Below are positions 51,898 through 60,804 of a DNA stretch of 64,000 nt, one piece after another. Origin of the DNA: Pseudarthrobacter enclensis (GTDB taxonomy: Bacteria; Actinomycetota; Actinomycetes; Actinomycetales; Micrococcaceae); the NCBI RefSeq assembly GCF_001457025.1, contig NZ_KQ758608.1, forward strand, positions 1-64,000, written 5' to 3'. Numbering within the stretch: position 1 is the stretch's first letter; every line of letters starts with the position of its first letter. The notes beneath the pieces are model-generated. The model did not search any database. It worked only from the letters and a program-made list of their open reading frames with translations, and was not told the DNA's origin. The translations under genes were made by a program, and so were the position numbers.

Positions 51898-52740
51898 ATG
51901 AAGTTACGCCAAAACCAGTTCATTCCAGTTGTGCCAGTGGTTGCGGCCATGGAAGCCGGACTGCTGAATGAGATCGACCTCGACATTACGGTCACCAAGG
52001 GCAGCGCAGACCAATTGCAAGCACTGCTTGCAAAGGAGACAGACCTGGCCGTCACGGCCATCGACAACCTCTTCGAATGGACGCGATCCGGCGCGGACTT
52101 ACGACTTATCGCGCAAGTCGAAAGGACCGCCCCCCTCGGGATCTATGCCCATGCGGAATTCGCATCCCTTAAGGACCTCACGGGCAGGACGTTTTCCGTC
52201 GACGCAATCGCTAATGGGTTCTCACTGGTAGCCCGACACCTGCTGACCTCTGCCGGCGTCAGGGTTGAATATGTGGAACAAGGCGGTGCGCGCGAACGAC
52301 TCCAAGCGCTCCTGTCCGGAGAAGCGGATGCCACTATCCTCGCTCCCCCGTTCGACACCATGGCAGAAAACGCAGGCAAACGGCTGCTGGCCACGGTCAC
52401 AGACCTCATGCCCACGTTCCCAGGTCAGGGACTGGTCGTTCGAGCGGACCGCGTTCAGTCCGAGCCCCTGACCCGATACCTGCGCGCATTGCATGAGGCA
52501 GTCGCCCTAACAGAGTCAATGGCCGACCAAGCCGGCATAGACATGCTCAAACGGCATGGAGTCGAGAGGGGAGCAAACGCAATGTGGGCAACCCGGCCAC
52601 GCACCCTTCGTGTGGACCCGGAAGGCCTGCGAGCCATCACCAACATCCGAGAATCACTTGGGATGCTTCCTCCCGACGTCAACCTGTCGGCCCTCCACGA
52701 TCCCGCTCCCTTGAACATTGCCACTGGCATCGAACGATAA
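51898..52740 (+). CDS. NMT1/THI5-like substrate-binding-fold protein without signal peptide
   Basis: 280 residues of type II periplasmic-binding-protein fold: VVAAMEAGLLNEIDLDITVT, KGSADQLQALLAKETDLAVT, LKDLTGRTFSVDAIANGFSL, SGEADATILAPPFDTMAENA, as in NMT1-like/SsuA-type proteins. It starts MKLRQNQFIP directly with the first beta strand, and no hydrophobic leader, lipobox or ABC permease/ATPase gene is present. It is therefore probably cytoplasmic: an enzyme like THI5/decarboxylase-type relatives, or a sensor. It is third in the thiolase operon. Confidence 0.75.
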   Translation: MKLRQNQFIPVVPVVAAMEAGLLNEIDLDITVTKGSADQLQALLAKETDLAVTAIDNLFEWTRSGADLRLIAQVERTAPLGIYAHAEFASLKDLTGRTFSVDAIANGFSLVARHLLTSAGVRVEYVEQGGARERLQALLSGEADATILAPPFDTMAENAGKRLLATVTDLMPTFPGQGLVVRADRVQSEPLTRYLRALHEAVALTESMADQAGIDMLKRHGVERGANAMWATRPRTLRVDPEGLRAITNIRESLGMLPPDVNLSALHDPAPLNIATGIER

Positions 52741-52986
52741 CAGCCGCTCATCCGCCAAGCCCGGTACTCCAGTTCTCGCCGTACCCAACAAACCTTGACC
52801 ACACCGGCCGCTTGAAAACGTCCTAGAAAAAGTACACAGGATTAAGCACCTGAGAGGTCACAGCCTCGGAGGGGACATAAAAGCCTTTGGCACTTGGCGG
52901 CACGAAAGGCCCTGCACCTAATGCGCAGGCCCGTTGTCCACGGAAGCGCAAACTTGTCCCACTAAAAACGAGATTGGAAAAGCAGA

Positions 52987-53217
52987 ATGATGACGACGAG
53001 TGCAATTGTCAGTCCTGGCCGCTACCACCGTTCCGATTGGTCCAGTCTGGTGGGAGAACCGGTCGAAATCTGGCGGGAAGGTAGGCGCGTTCGTACCGGA
53101 TTGATTGAGCAGGCCACTTCTGACGACAGTGTCCTCTGGATCGCTGCGGAAGGCGCCCTGCCCCGTGAAATGTTTGACAAGTACGCTGGCTGTGAAGTTT
53201 GGACACTCCAGAAATAG
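52987..53217 (+). CDS. Small hypothetical protein of Arthrobacter type
   Basis: 76 residues: YHRSDWSSLVGEPVEIWREG, RRVRTGLIEQATSDDSVLWI, then MFDKYAGCEVWT. A small beta-barrel (SH3-like) is suggested by alternating strands. The ATG pair at 52987/52990 has GGAAAAG upstream. No named family is known to me. It stands between the thiolase 1 operon and the dioxygenase. The gap 52741-52986 before it holds no recognised element. Confidence 0.6.
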   Translation: MMTTSAIVSPGRYHRSDWSSLVGEPVEIWREGRRVRTGLIEQATSDDSVLWIAAEGALPREMFDKYAGCEVWTLQK

Positions 53218-53344
53218 ACACTCCAGTTTAGTTGGCACTAACCGGATAACCTCCGACTCTGGCGAAATGCTGGCATCCGGCTAGCCTTCGGCCAGCCGTT
53301 TATCCTCTCTTCTTCGCAAATAAGTAACCGCATTTGGTACTGTT

Positions 53345-53361
53345 CGAACCGAACCGTATCG
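53345..53361. promoter_or_regulatory. Regulon operator f (dioxygenase)
   Basis: CGAACC-GAACC-GTATCG. With flanks TACTGTT... and ...TGATAAGCTCGC it aligns over about 36 bases with site g (57773), which suggests a shared promoter layout with GATAAG/GGTAAG as the -10 region. Confidence 0.7.
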
Positions 53362-53527
53362 TGATAAGCTCGCCGCAGGCGACGAACCTAGCCGGTAACT
53401 GCACGTAACCCTGCAGCTGTTCTCTATCTCCCGCGACTTGCAAATGAAGATGAACGGCAGCTTGGCATGCTGGCTTGACCAGTGCCGACGCCAGTTACAC
53501 CTACCGCCCTCAAAGAAGAAGGTAAGA

Positions 53528-54463
53528 ATGCCCCGGATCGAGCATCCAATTATCGACACCGCTGAATCCGTCACGTGGAAAGGTCCCCTTGCCGGCACGG
53601 ACCACACGGTCATTCGTGTCCCTGACCTCGAGGTCGCGATTCCGTGGTACCAGAGTCTTCTTGGGCTGGTGGTGTCTGAACGTTTCAAGAGCAAAGCGTT
53701 CCTTGCCAGCCCCGTTACCGGCCGCGTAATACTTGGCTTGTCCGAAGGCGGAACTGGCCTGGACTACGTTAGCTTCCGTGCACGCACGGCCGAGGCTTTT
53801 CAGGCGATTGCGACCAAACTTGACAGGATCGGTGCAAAAACTTCCTTTGGTGCCGATGGTTCGCGCCCGGGTGCGCTGGAAGCTTTCCGGGTCGCTGTAC
53901 CGACCGGCCACGCATTTGAGGTTGTGCATCCCGAAACGGACAAGCCGTGGGCTCCTGTCGCCGGTGAATACCGGCCCGGGTCCCTTGATGTCAGGACCAG
54001 CCATTTGCAGCTGCGAACGACGGACGTCAAAGGAATGACTGATTTTCTTGGGGTCCTCGGATTCCGCAGTAGTGCGTTCGTGCCGCTGCAGGACTCGGAC
54101 GGATACCTCATTCAGTTCCTGCGGGTAAACGAGTATCATCACCAGGTCGCTATTCTCACTGGCGAAGCCGGCATTCACCACGTTGCTTTGGAACTGGACG
54201 AGACCGATTTTTGGAAGCTCCTTGAAAACCTTACGGTTACCAAGATCGCCGCAGAGTACGGGCCCCTGAGGCATCACGAGGGAAATATGCTCTCGATTTA
54301 CATTCGGGATCCATTTGGAAACCGTCTTGAGCTGACCAGTTCCATGGACATGGTCGGCTTTGATTACGTACCCGTGCCGGCCGGCCATGAGTTCTGGTAC
54401 CACATGAATATGTGGGGCCCCCAGCCGCCCGAGACCTGGCAGAAGGAATGGATGGGTTCCTAG
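53528..54463 (+). CDS. Two-domain VOC extradiol-type ring-cleavage dioxygenase
   Basis: 311 residues with two vicinal-oxygen-chelate domains (about 20-150 and 160-290). In the second, the 2-His-1-Glu iron site is readable: His in VRTSHLQLRTTD, His in GIHHVALELDE, Glu in GNRLELTSSMD. This matches type I extradiol dioxygenases that cleave catechols next to the hydroxyls, though some relatives are other VOC enzymes. The start at ATG 53528 (AAGG upstream) is used rather than the open frame back to 53438. It is a single-gene unit between operator f and a strong terminator. Confidence 0.82.
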   Translation: MPRIEHPIIDTAESVTWKGPLAGTDHTVIRVPDLEVAIPWYQSLLGLVVSERFKSKAFLASPVTGRVILGLSEGGTGLDYVSFRARTAEAFQAIATKLDRIGAKTSFGADGSRPGALEAFRVAVPTGHAFEVVHPETDKPWAPVAGEYRPGSLDVRTSHLQLRTTDVKGMTDFLGVLGFRSSAFVPLQDSDGYLIQFLRVNEYHHQVAILTGEAGIHHVALELDETDFWKLLENLTVTKIAAEYGPLRHHEGNMLSIYIRDPFGNRLELTSSMDMVGFDYVPVPAGHEFWYHMNMWGPQPPETWQKEWMGS

Positions 54464-54493
54464 CCCGCCCCACGTGTTCAGAAATCTGCAGTG

Positions 54494-54527
54494 CCGTGGC
54501 GGCGGGGAGAAATCCCCGCCGCCACGG
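54494..54527 (+). terminator. Terminator after the dioxygenase gene
   Basis: There is a perfect 15-bp stem (54494-54508 with 54513-54527) closed by a GAAA tetraloop, followed by TCTT. It lies 30 bases after the stop codon. Confidence 0.8.
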
Positions 54528-54707
54528 TCTTGCTGGGGCAGGCCTTGTCACGGGTACCTATACATCGGGGAGCAGGCGCCCTAAGGGCTGCAGCAACGTG
54601 CAACATCCGAATATGCGTATCGCCGAGCTCCGGGCCCTGGCTTGATCCCTTGCTGCGAGAAAACCGCGGCCAAATACAGTTACCTACTTATCAGAACGGA
54701 AAGATCT

Positions 54708-55931
54708 TTGACTGAAGCATTCCTGGTAGGTGGGGCGCGGACCCCGGTTGGACGCTACGGCGGCGCCCTAAGTTCCGTACGTCCCGACGACCTTGCCGCG
54801 ATAGTGATCCAGGCTGCTGTCGAAAGGGCCGGCATAACGGCGGACCTCGTTGATGAGGTGGTGTTCGGAAACGCCAACGGCGCCGGCGAAGAGAATCGGA
54901 ACGTTGCGCGGATGGGCTGGCTCCTTGCCGGGTACCCCGACACCGTGCCAGGTATATCGGTCAACCGGTTGTGCGCTTCGGGCATGAGCGCCATCACGAT
55001 GGCATCCAACATGATCAAAGCCGGTGCAGCTGACCTTGTAATCGCGGGTGGAGTGGAGTCAATGTCCCGCGCCCCTTGGGTCATCGAAAAGCCGGACAAG
55101 GCGTTTGCCAAGCCGGGGACGATGGTGGACACCTCAATTGGCTGGCGCTTCCCGAACCCATCGTTCCTCTCCGGTGAATACTCGCGGGGCGGTAAAACGA
55201 CCTTCTCGATGCCGGAGACCGCGGAAGAAGTGGCACGGGTCTTCGGTACGTCCCGGGAAGATTGCGACACCTTTGCTGTTCGTTCCCACGAACGGGCACT
55301 CGCGGCAATCGCTGACGGTCGCTTCCGTGATGAGATCGTTCCGGTGACCATCCGTGGACGCAAAGGTGCGGAGATGACGGTTGACACCGACGAGGGACCC
55401 CGCGCGGGTACTACTCTAGATGTCCTTTCAGCCCTTCGCCCCGTAGTTGGAGGCGGTTCCGTGGTCACCGCAGGCAACTCGTCGACGCTCAATGACGGCG
55501 CTTCTGCAATCCTGGTGGCCTCCGCTGAAGCTGTAAACCGCTACGGTTTAGTCCCCCGCGCCCGGATCCTCCAAGGTGCGTCAGTGGGCGTGGCCCCGGA
55601 AATCATGGGCATCGGGCCGGTTCCGGCATCCCGGAAGGTTCTTGAGCGAGCCGGAGTACTCGTGGACGATCTCGCTGCCGTAGAACTCAACGAGGCGTTC
55701 GCTTCACAATCATTGGCGTCCATGCGTGAACTCCGGCTGGACCCTGAGAAGGTGAACAACGATGGCGGTGCAATTGCTTTGGGGCATCCGCTGGGTTCTT
55801 CAGGAGCACGGATCGTTATCACCTTGCTCGGACGACTGGAACGCGAAGCGGCCAACGGACGAAAACTCGGCTTGGCCACCATGTGTGTCGGAGTCGGCCA
55901 AGGCTCGGCTCTGGTCATCGAAGGCCTCTGA
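54708..55931 (+). CDS. Thiolase 2 (3-oxoadipyl-CoA/PaaJ-PcaF type)
   Basis: 407 residues from TTG 54708, where the family N-terminus begins (LTEAFLVGGARTPVGRYGGA); the frame is open to 54642 with unrelated sequence. Catalytic Cys in VNRLCASGMSA, His in GHPLGSSGARI, Cys in MCVGVGQGSA. The FGNANGAGEENRNVARM region resembles PcaF/PaaJ-type 3-oxoadipyl-CoA thiolases. It overlaps the enoyl-CoA hydratase start (TGATG), forming a beta-oxidation operon with two following genes. No clear copy of the regulon operator was found upstream. Confidence 0.9.
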   Translation: MTEAFLVGGARTPVGRYGGALSSVRPDDLAAIVIQAAVERAGITADLVDEVVFGNANGAGEENRNVARMGWLLAGYPDTVPGISVNRLCASGMSAITMASNMIKAGAADLVIAGGVESMSRAPWVIEKPDKAFAKPGTMVDTSIGWRFPNPSFLSGEYSRGGKTTFSMPETAEEVARVFGTSREDCDTFAVRSHERALAAIADGRFRDEIVPVTIRGRKGAEMTVDTDEGPRAGTTLDVLSALRPVVGGGSVVTAGNSSTLNDGASAILVASAEAVNRYGLVPRARILQGASVGVAPEIMGIGPVPASRKVLERAGVLVDDLAAVELNEAFASQSLASMRELRLDPEKVNNDGGAIALGHPLGSSGARIVITLLGRLEREAANGRKLGLATMCVGVGQGSALVIEGL

Positions 55932-56791
55932 TGGCAAAGCAGATCCACCCCCGGGACTTGTCGCCTGACAGCAAGGAGTACCTCCTGGGGCTCGCAGGGT
56001 TCTCGACCCTGTTAGTGGAGGAGACCGGGGACCGGCTCCTGGTACGACTGCATCGGCCGGACGTTCGCAATGCAATTGACCAGTCCATGGTTGACGAACT
56101 CCACATGGTTTGCTCGCACTTGGAGCAAACTCCCAAAATCCTAATCCTCGCAGGGACCCCCTCCGAGGCCAAGGCGGACAGACAAGCGGCTGGCGTCAAA
56201 GGCATTTTCGCTTCCGGAGCGGATATCCGGCAGTTGCGCGAGCGGCGACGGGACGAAGCGCTGGCGGGAATCAACTCCGGCATATTTCAGCGGATCGCGA
56301 AACTTCCCATGCCAGTAATTGCCGCGCTGGACGGATATGCGTTGGGCGGCGGCGCCGAACTGGCCTATGCAGCTGATTTCCGCATCGGCACACCGGAGCT
56401 CCGGATGGGAAACCCTGAGACGAACCTGGGAATTCTGGCGGCCGCGGGCGCAACGTGGCGCCTGCGGGAACTCGTTGGGGAACCCTTGGCCAAAGAAATC
56501 CTCCTCACAGGCAAAGTCCTGACCGGAAACGACTGCCTGCAGGCGGGCCTGATCACCGAGCTCGTAAGCAGCGCAGACCTGCTGCCGGCCGCTCACGCAC
56601 TGGCAGACCGGATAGCCAGCCAAGACCCGCTCGCCGTGAGGATATCCAAAGCTGTATTCCATACGCCCCGCGAAGCACACCCCGTCATTGACACCCTCGC
56701 CCAAGGCATACTTTTCGAATCCCCGGCGAAGTTTGACCGCATGCAAACCTTCCTCCAGCGGTCCAAAGCGCGATCAGAAGAAAGAAACTGA
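55931..56791 (+). CDS. Enoyl-CoA hydratase/isomerase
   Basis: 286 residues of crotonase fold. Oxyanion-hole segments are GIFASGADIRQLRE and DGYALGGGAELAYA (first catalytic Glu); the second Glu is in MGNPETNLGILAAAG. It hydrates trans-2-enoyl-CoA intermediates. The N-terminus (AKQIHPRDLSPDSKEYLLGL) is some 25 residues longer than minimal ECH. It is translationally coupled to thiolase 2. Confidence 0.92.
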   Translation: MAKQIHPRDLSPDSKEYLLGLAGFSTLLVEETGDRLLVRLHRPDVRNAIDQSMVDELHMVCSHLEQTPKILILAGTPSEAKADRQAAGVKGIFASGADIRQLRERRRDEALAGINSGIFQRIAKLPMPVIAALDGYALGGGAELAYAADFRIGTPELRMGNPETNLGILAAAGATWRLRELVGEPLAKEILLTGKVLTGNDCLQAGLITELVSSADLLPAAHALADRIASQDPLAVRISKAVFHTPREAHPVIDTLAQGILFESPAKFDRMQTFLQRSKARSEERN

Positions 56792-56793
56792 CA

Positions 56794-57657
56794 ATGAGCA
56801 ACCACACAGCGGTATCCCTTCCTACCCGTGTCGGCGTTCTCGGCGGCGGCAGAATGGGCTCAGGAATCGCCCACGCATTCCTACTTCGCGGCGCTCATGT
56901 CCTCGTAGTAGAAAATGCCAACGACGCAGCGCACGCCGCGCGGGAGCGGATTGAGGCAGCAATTACAAAATCGATCGAGAAGGGTGAGACCGGGACGGCA
57001 GATGAAATCAACTCCCGGCTTACCGTGGTAGACGACTATTCAGCCCTCGCTGACCGTCAGCTCGTCATCGAAGCGGTCCCCGAGAACTGGAATCTTAAAG
57101 TGGCGAGCCTCCTCAAAGTTGAAGAACATTTGGGCGCCACCGGCTATCTCGCCTCCAACACATCCTCACTCTCTGTGGACGGGCTCGCTCGCCAACTGCA
57201 GCGCCCGCAGAACTTCCTGGGCCTGCACTTCTTCAACCCTGTCCCGGCCTCCACGCTCATCGAGGTTGTCATCGGCAAGGAAACAAAACCAGAACTCGCC
57301 GAAAGCGCCCGCCAGTGGGTCGATGCACTAGGCAAGACTGCTGTAGTCGTAATGGATACGCCCGGATTCGCCAGCTCCCGCCTAGGAGTCGCCATAGCCT
57401 TGGAAGCCATGCGGATGGTCGAAGAAGGCGTTGCCTCCCCAGAGGACATCGACAACGCCATGGTGCTGGGCTACAAACATCCCACCGGACCCCTGAAAAC
57501 GACCGACATCGTCGGTTTGGACGTCCGGCTGGGCATCGCCGAATACCTCCACTCGACGCTCGGTGAACGTTTCGCCCCGCCGCAAATCCTCCGAGACCTC
57601 GTGAGCCAGGGCAACCTCGGCCGCAAGACCGGAAAAGGCTTCTTCGACTGGAACTGA
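56794..57657 (+). CDS. 3-hydroxyacyl-CoA dehydrogenase
   Basis: 287 residues, single-function HADH. It has the Rossmann motif GVLGGGRMGSGIAHAF, NTSSLSVDGLA, the catalytic His in GLHFFNPVPAS with its Glu partner in the ALxIEVV strand, and HPTGPLKTTDIVGLDVRL at the C-terminal dimer domain. It oxidises 3-hydroxyacyl-CoA (PaaH/Hbd role). It starts two bases after the hydratase stop. Confidence 0.94.
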   Translation: MSNHTAVSLPTRVGVLGGGRMGSGIAHAFLLRGAHVLVVENANDAAHAARERIEAAITKSIEKGETGTADEINSRLTVVDDYSALADRQLVIEAVPENWNLKVASLLKVEEHLGATGYLASNTSSLSVDGLARQLQRPQNFLGLHFFNPVPASTLIEVVIGKETKPELAESARQWVDALGKTAVVVMDTPGFASSRLGVAIALEAMRMVEEGVASPEDIDNAMVLGYKHPTGPLKTTDIVGLDVRLGIAEYLHSTLGERFAPPQILRDLVSQGNLGRKTGKGFFDWN

Positions 57658-57981
57658 GTTCCGCGAAACTCTCCGCGGACTCCCCGCACATCCGTGTTGT
57701 ACTCTCATGCCTCCGCAAGCCCTCCACTACGCAAAGGCAGAAGCACGGGGGCGATAAGAACCATCATGAGTACTATACGGACCGTTTCGTATCATGGTAA
57801 GCTCGCGCCACCGTAACGGATCGACCAAAAGAACTTCTTCGGTGCCAAGGTCCCGCTCCTGAATATCTGAGCACTCAACTACAAACTGCCCAAAGGCAAA
57901 GGACTTCAACGAAGAGGACTCCGCTGCCCAAAGTAGAGAATCGGGACAGAGACGTCCCCAGGACAAGAACGAGGCAAATGA
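57658..57981. other. Regulatory gap upstream of the MFS operon
   Basis: 324 bases without a supported gene. It contains operator g and the presumed promoter of the transporter operon; the rest shows no terminator-like hairpin. Confidence 0.5.
57773..57793. promoter_or_regulatory. Regulon operator g (MFS transporter operon)
   Basis: CTATAC-GGACC-GTTTCG, overlapped by a second register CGGACC-GTTTC-GTATCA. This arrangement could bind two repressor dimers. The sequence is nearly the same as site a and aligns extensively with site f. Confidence 0.75.
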
Positions 57982-59400
57982 ATGACTCAGCCCGGCTCAA
58001 ATCACCTAGATGAAACGTCGACCGCAACATCGGCCACTGGCAAACTTACCGGCCGTCACTGGCTAATCTTCTCGGTCATTACCTTTGTCCTTCTCACCGA
58101 CGGCATGGATGTGACTATCGTCAGCCATGTCTTTCCCTCACTTGTCAAAGAATGGGGAGTCTCCGTCGGCGGAGGGATTGCAGTTGTTGTCACAGGAGGG
58201 GCTCTCGCGATGGGCCTTGGTGCGCTCATCGCAGGCCGATTGGCCGATCTGCTCGGACGAAAGAGCGTGCTTGTAGCAGCTGGAGTCCTTTGCTCCGCAG
58301 GCACCGCTATTGGTGCCAGTTCTCCAGATTTTGCCGCGTTCATAGCCTGGCGTCTGATTGCCTGCGTGGGCATCGGAGCAGTCATGCCGACCGGCGTGAC
58401 CCTACTTGCCGATCTAGTGCCGTCTAAGCAGCGAGGCGCTCTGGTTGCGGCTGCCTACGCCGGTATTGGACTGGGAACGACGGCGGGCGCCGTCCTGGCC
58501 GGGATGATCCTTCCCGCAGGCGGATGGCGTCTACTGCTGACGGTTGCAGGAGCGCTTCCACTGGCTGCGACGCTCTTACTAGCCTTGACCGTCCCCGAGT
58601 CACCCCGTTTCTCGCGCGGCCAAAACACGCATGCTGAGAGCGGAAAGGGTTCAGCGGGGACGGACGATTATCACGTCATGGGCCGCAGCGTGCGATCTAG
58701 TGCCGTGGTAACCCGGCAGAGCTTGCTAAGTGGGATTTTGGCCCGGCAGTTTGCCTCCACGACGGTACTGCTGTGGTTGTTCGCTTTCCTCTCACTTGGC
58801 ACGCAACTCCTCATCATTCAATACCTGCCCATCCTGCTGCAGCAACCTGTCCCAGGGTTGACCTCCGTGGAGAGCAGCACCATTGTTGCGGTTTACGGTT
58901 TCGCTAGCGTCCTGGGAATAGTCTGTCTTTCCGCGATACTTACAAGGAAGTCCCGCTTCGTCGCCATAGGGATTGTTCTTGCACTGTCGGCCGCGACAGC
59001 ATTGGCAATCGGCTTCCTGTCGAATGCCTCATTCGGGGTACTCTTATCGGTGCTGTCAATAGCTGGGCTCATTATTCCCACCGCGCTCGGGCCGACCCGG
59101 AACGTTCTTGCAGCCGCCGCATATCCAGCCGCAATGCGTGGTGCCGGGGTAGGCAGTACCGAATTCAGCGCTCGGACTGGATCTGCTGTCGGTGGCGCAG
59201 TCGGAGGATTCCTGATTGGGGCCGGCCTTGGTCTGGGCGGCGTCTTCTTAGCGCTTCTTGTACCTATAGCAGGACTCATGGGCACCCTCATTGCGTTGCG
59301 CCTAAAGGCACATAGTTCAGTTGACGCTAAAGATTCAGTCAACGACGCACCCTCGAGCCGAAGCGCGCAACCCGGAACCCCGAGCGGGAGCAAGCCATGA
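57982..59400 (+). CDS. MFS transporter, aromatic acid:H+ symporter type
   Basis: 472 residues, about 12 membrane helices. The first helix has LLTDGMDVTIVSHVFPSLV, carrying the Asp typical of the AAHS group, and loop 2-3 has the MFS motif A (AGRLADLLGRKSVLV). A central charged loop (SRGQNTHAESGKGS) divides the two six-helix halves. It should import the aromatic acid (benzoate/vanillate/4-hydroxybenzoate-like) feeding the island. The 3' end overlaps the thioesterase gene (ATGA), and operator g lies upstream. Confidence 0.88.
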   Translation: MTQPGSNHLDETSTATSATGKLTGRHWLIFSVITFVLLTDGMDVTIVSHVFPSLVKEWGVSVGGGIAVVVTGGALAMGLGALIAGRLADLLGRKSVLVAAGVLCSAGTAIGASSPDFAAFIAWRLIACVGIGAVMPTGVTLLADLVPSKQRGALVAAAYAGIGLGTTAGAVLAGMILPAGGWRLLLTVAGALPLAATLLLALTVPESPRFSRGQNTHAESGKGSAGTDDYHVMGRSVRSSAVVTRQSLLSGILARQFASTTVLLWLFAFLSLGTQLLIIQYLPILLQQPVPGLTSVESSTIVAVYGFASVLGIVCLSAILTRKSRFVAIGIVLALSAATALAIGFLSNASFGVLLSVLSIAGLIIPTALGPTRNVLAAAAYPAAMRGAGVGSTEFSARTGSAVGGAVGGFLIGAGLGLGGVFLALLVPIAGLMGTLIALRLKAHSSVDAKDSVNDAPSSRSAQPGTPSGSKP

Positions 59401-60314
59401 CAGAATCAGGCACCGAGTTGCGGGCCCTTAGAGGGAACTCGACTTTGTCGCTCATCGCATTGCTTGACTTGGACGAACTGAAGGGAGCGCGAACCGATGA
59501 GGACATCTTTGTAGGCCAGTCCCAGCAGCAGCCCCACAACCGAGTCTTCGGGGGCCAGGTCCTGGCCCAATCGCTCATTGCCTCCAAAAGAACAGTGGAT
59601 CCTGTTCGGGTTGTCCATTCCATGCATGGCTACTTTCTTCGCCCCGGAAACGCAAACAAACCGATCACCTTCGGTGTCCAGCGTCTGCGCGACGGCCGAT
59701 CCTTTTCCGCCAGACGCGTCCACGCCTATCAGGACGGCGTGCCCATCCTGTCCATGATTGCGTCCTTCCAAAGCGAAGACGCAGGTATCGAGCACGAGTC
59801 CGAAATGCCCCCCGGGATACCGGACCCCGAGTCGCTGCCCAGCACCGCTGATCTCCTGGCGGACCCTAACAACCCGATAGCTCCACACTGGGCTTATGAG
59901 CGCCCCTTCGACATAAGACACATCAATCCGCCCCTGTATGTCTCGGCGCCGGCTAAGCGGGAAGCGCGTAACGCAGTATGGATGAAGACGTATGGACCCA
60001 TGCCGGACGATCCCAATCTGCACCGCGCCGCTTTGGCCTATGGCAGCGACTACACCCTGCTCGAGTCCGTCCTTCGCCGGCACGGAATGAGCTGGGTGAC
60101 GCCAGGGTTGAACGCTGCCAGCCTCGACCACGCCATGTATTGGCACCGGCCTGCCAGAGTGGATGAGTGGCTCCTCTACGTCCAAGAATCGCCCAACGCC
60201 CGCGGAGCCCGCGGGCTAGGGACAGGCAAGATCTTTAACCGCGCTGGCCAGCACGTAGCCACTGTGGCACAGGAAGGCATGGTCCGGATCCCTTCAGGAC
60301 CAAACACCCCTTAG
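59397..60314 (+). CDS. tesB: Acyl-CoA thioesterase II
   Basis: 305 residues with a double hot-dog fold: FVGQSQQQPHNRVFGGQVLA, SMHGYFLRPGNANKPITFGV, RRVHAYQDGVPILSMIASFQ, and the catalytic Asp/Gln region near AASLDHAMYWHRPA. TesB releases free acids from a broad set of acyl-CoAs. Coupling to the importer suggests relief of CoA sequestration during aromatic acid overload. Confidence 0.93.
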   Translation: MTESGTELRALRGNSTLSLIALLDLDELKGARTDEDIFVGQSQQQPHNRVFGGQVLAQSLIASKRTVDPVRVVHSMHGYFLRPGNANKPITFGVQRLRDGRSFSARRVHAYQDGVPILSMIASFQSEDAGIEHESEMPPGIPDPESLPSTADLLADPNNPIAPHWAYERPFDIRHINPPLYVSAPAKREARNAVWMKTYGPMPDDPNLHRAALAYGSDYTLLESVLRRHGMSWVTPGLNAASLDHAMYWHRPARVDEWLLYVQESPNARGARGLGTGKIFNRAGQHVATVAQEGMVRIPSGPNTP

Positions 60315-60452
60315 CGCGCTCTCCAACGCCGCCGAAAGACCTCGAATCCCTCACAAGGGGAGCAATGGGAACACGTCCTCCAACGGCGGGTTGCACCAGC
60401 GCTCTGTGGCGCGCGCGCTCAACCAATCGACTCTCAGCAATAAGGAGGGAAC

Positions 60453-60764
60453 GTGTCCCAGACTCTGTTACCGATGGTGGACGGAGGCCATCTTCAGTCC
60501 GAGGCACCTCCGCTATCCCTGGAAGTCCACGCGATGGAGAACCCACAGCGCACGGACGAAAAAATAAATACAGCAATCCAAAGACTGATACCCGCTGCCT
60601 TGGAACGCAACCAGGGAATCCTCGTAATACAACGCGATTTCGGCAAGTTCACGATCCGGATCGATCCCGAAGTCCCATGTGGCACAACTCAGGAGTCCTG
60701 GAACAGACTCCAAGAAGTTACTAACACGTCCCTTGGCAGCGAATTTGAATTCACGTCTGGCTGA
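60453..60764 (+). CDS. Small hypothetical protein
   Basis: 103 residues from GTG with AAGGAGGG upstream. The C-terminal two-thirds (KINTAIQRLIPAALERNQGI, LVIQRDFGKFTIRIDPEVPC) form a helix-strand-strand unit resembling the 40657 protein; the N-terminal part is poorly structured. It follows tesB by 138 bases and may be the last gene of that unit. The function is unknown. Confidence 0.55.
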   Translation: MSQTLLPMVDGGHLQSEAPPLSLEVHAMENPQRTDEKINTAIQRLIPAALERNQGILVIQRDFGKFTIRIDPEVPCGTTQESWNRLQEVTNTSLGSEFEFTSG

Positions 60765-60804
60765 GCTGCACCCAAATCTGACCTCGTGCCCCTCTCGGCC
60801 GACG

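Noticed and set aside
54540..54707. An eighth regulon operator before thiolase 2
   Set aside because: A CTATAC half-site occurs near 54560, but the right half (GGAGCA) does not match the motif.
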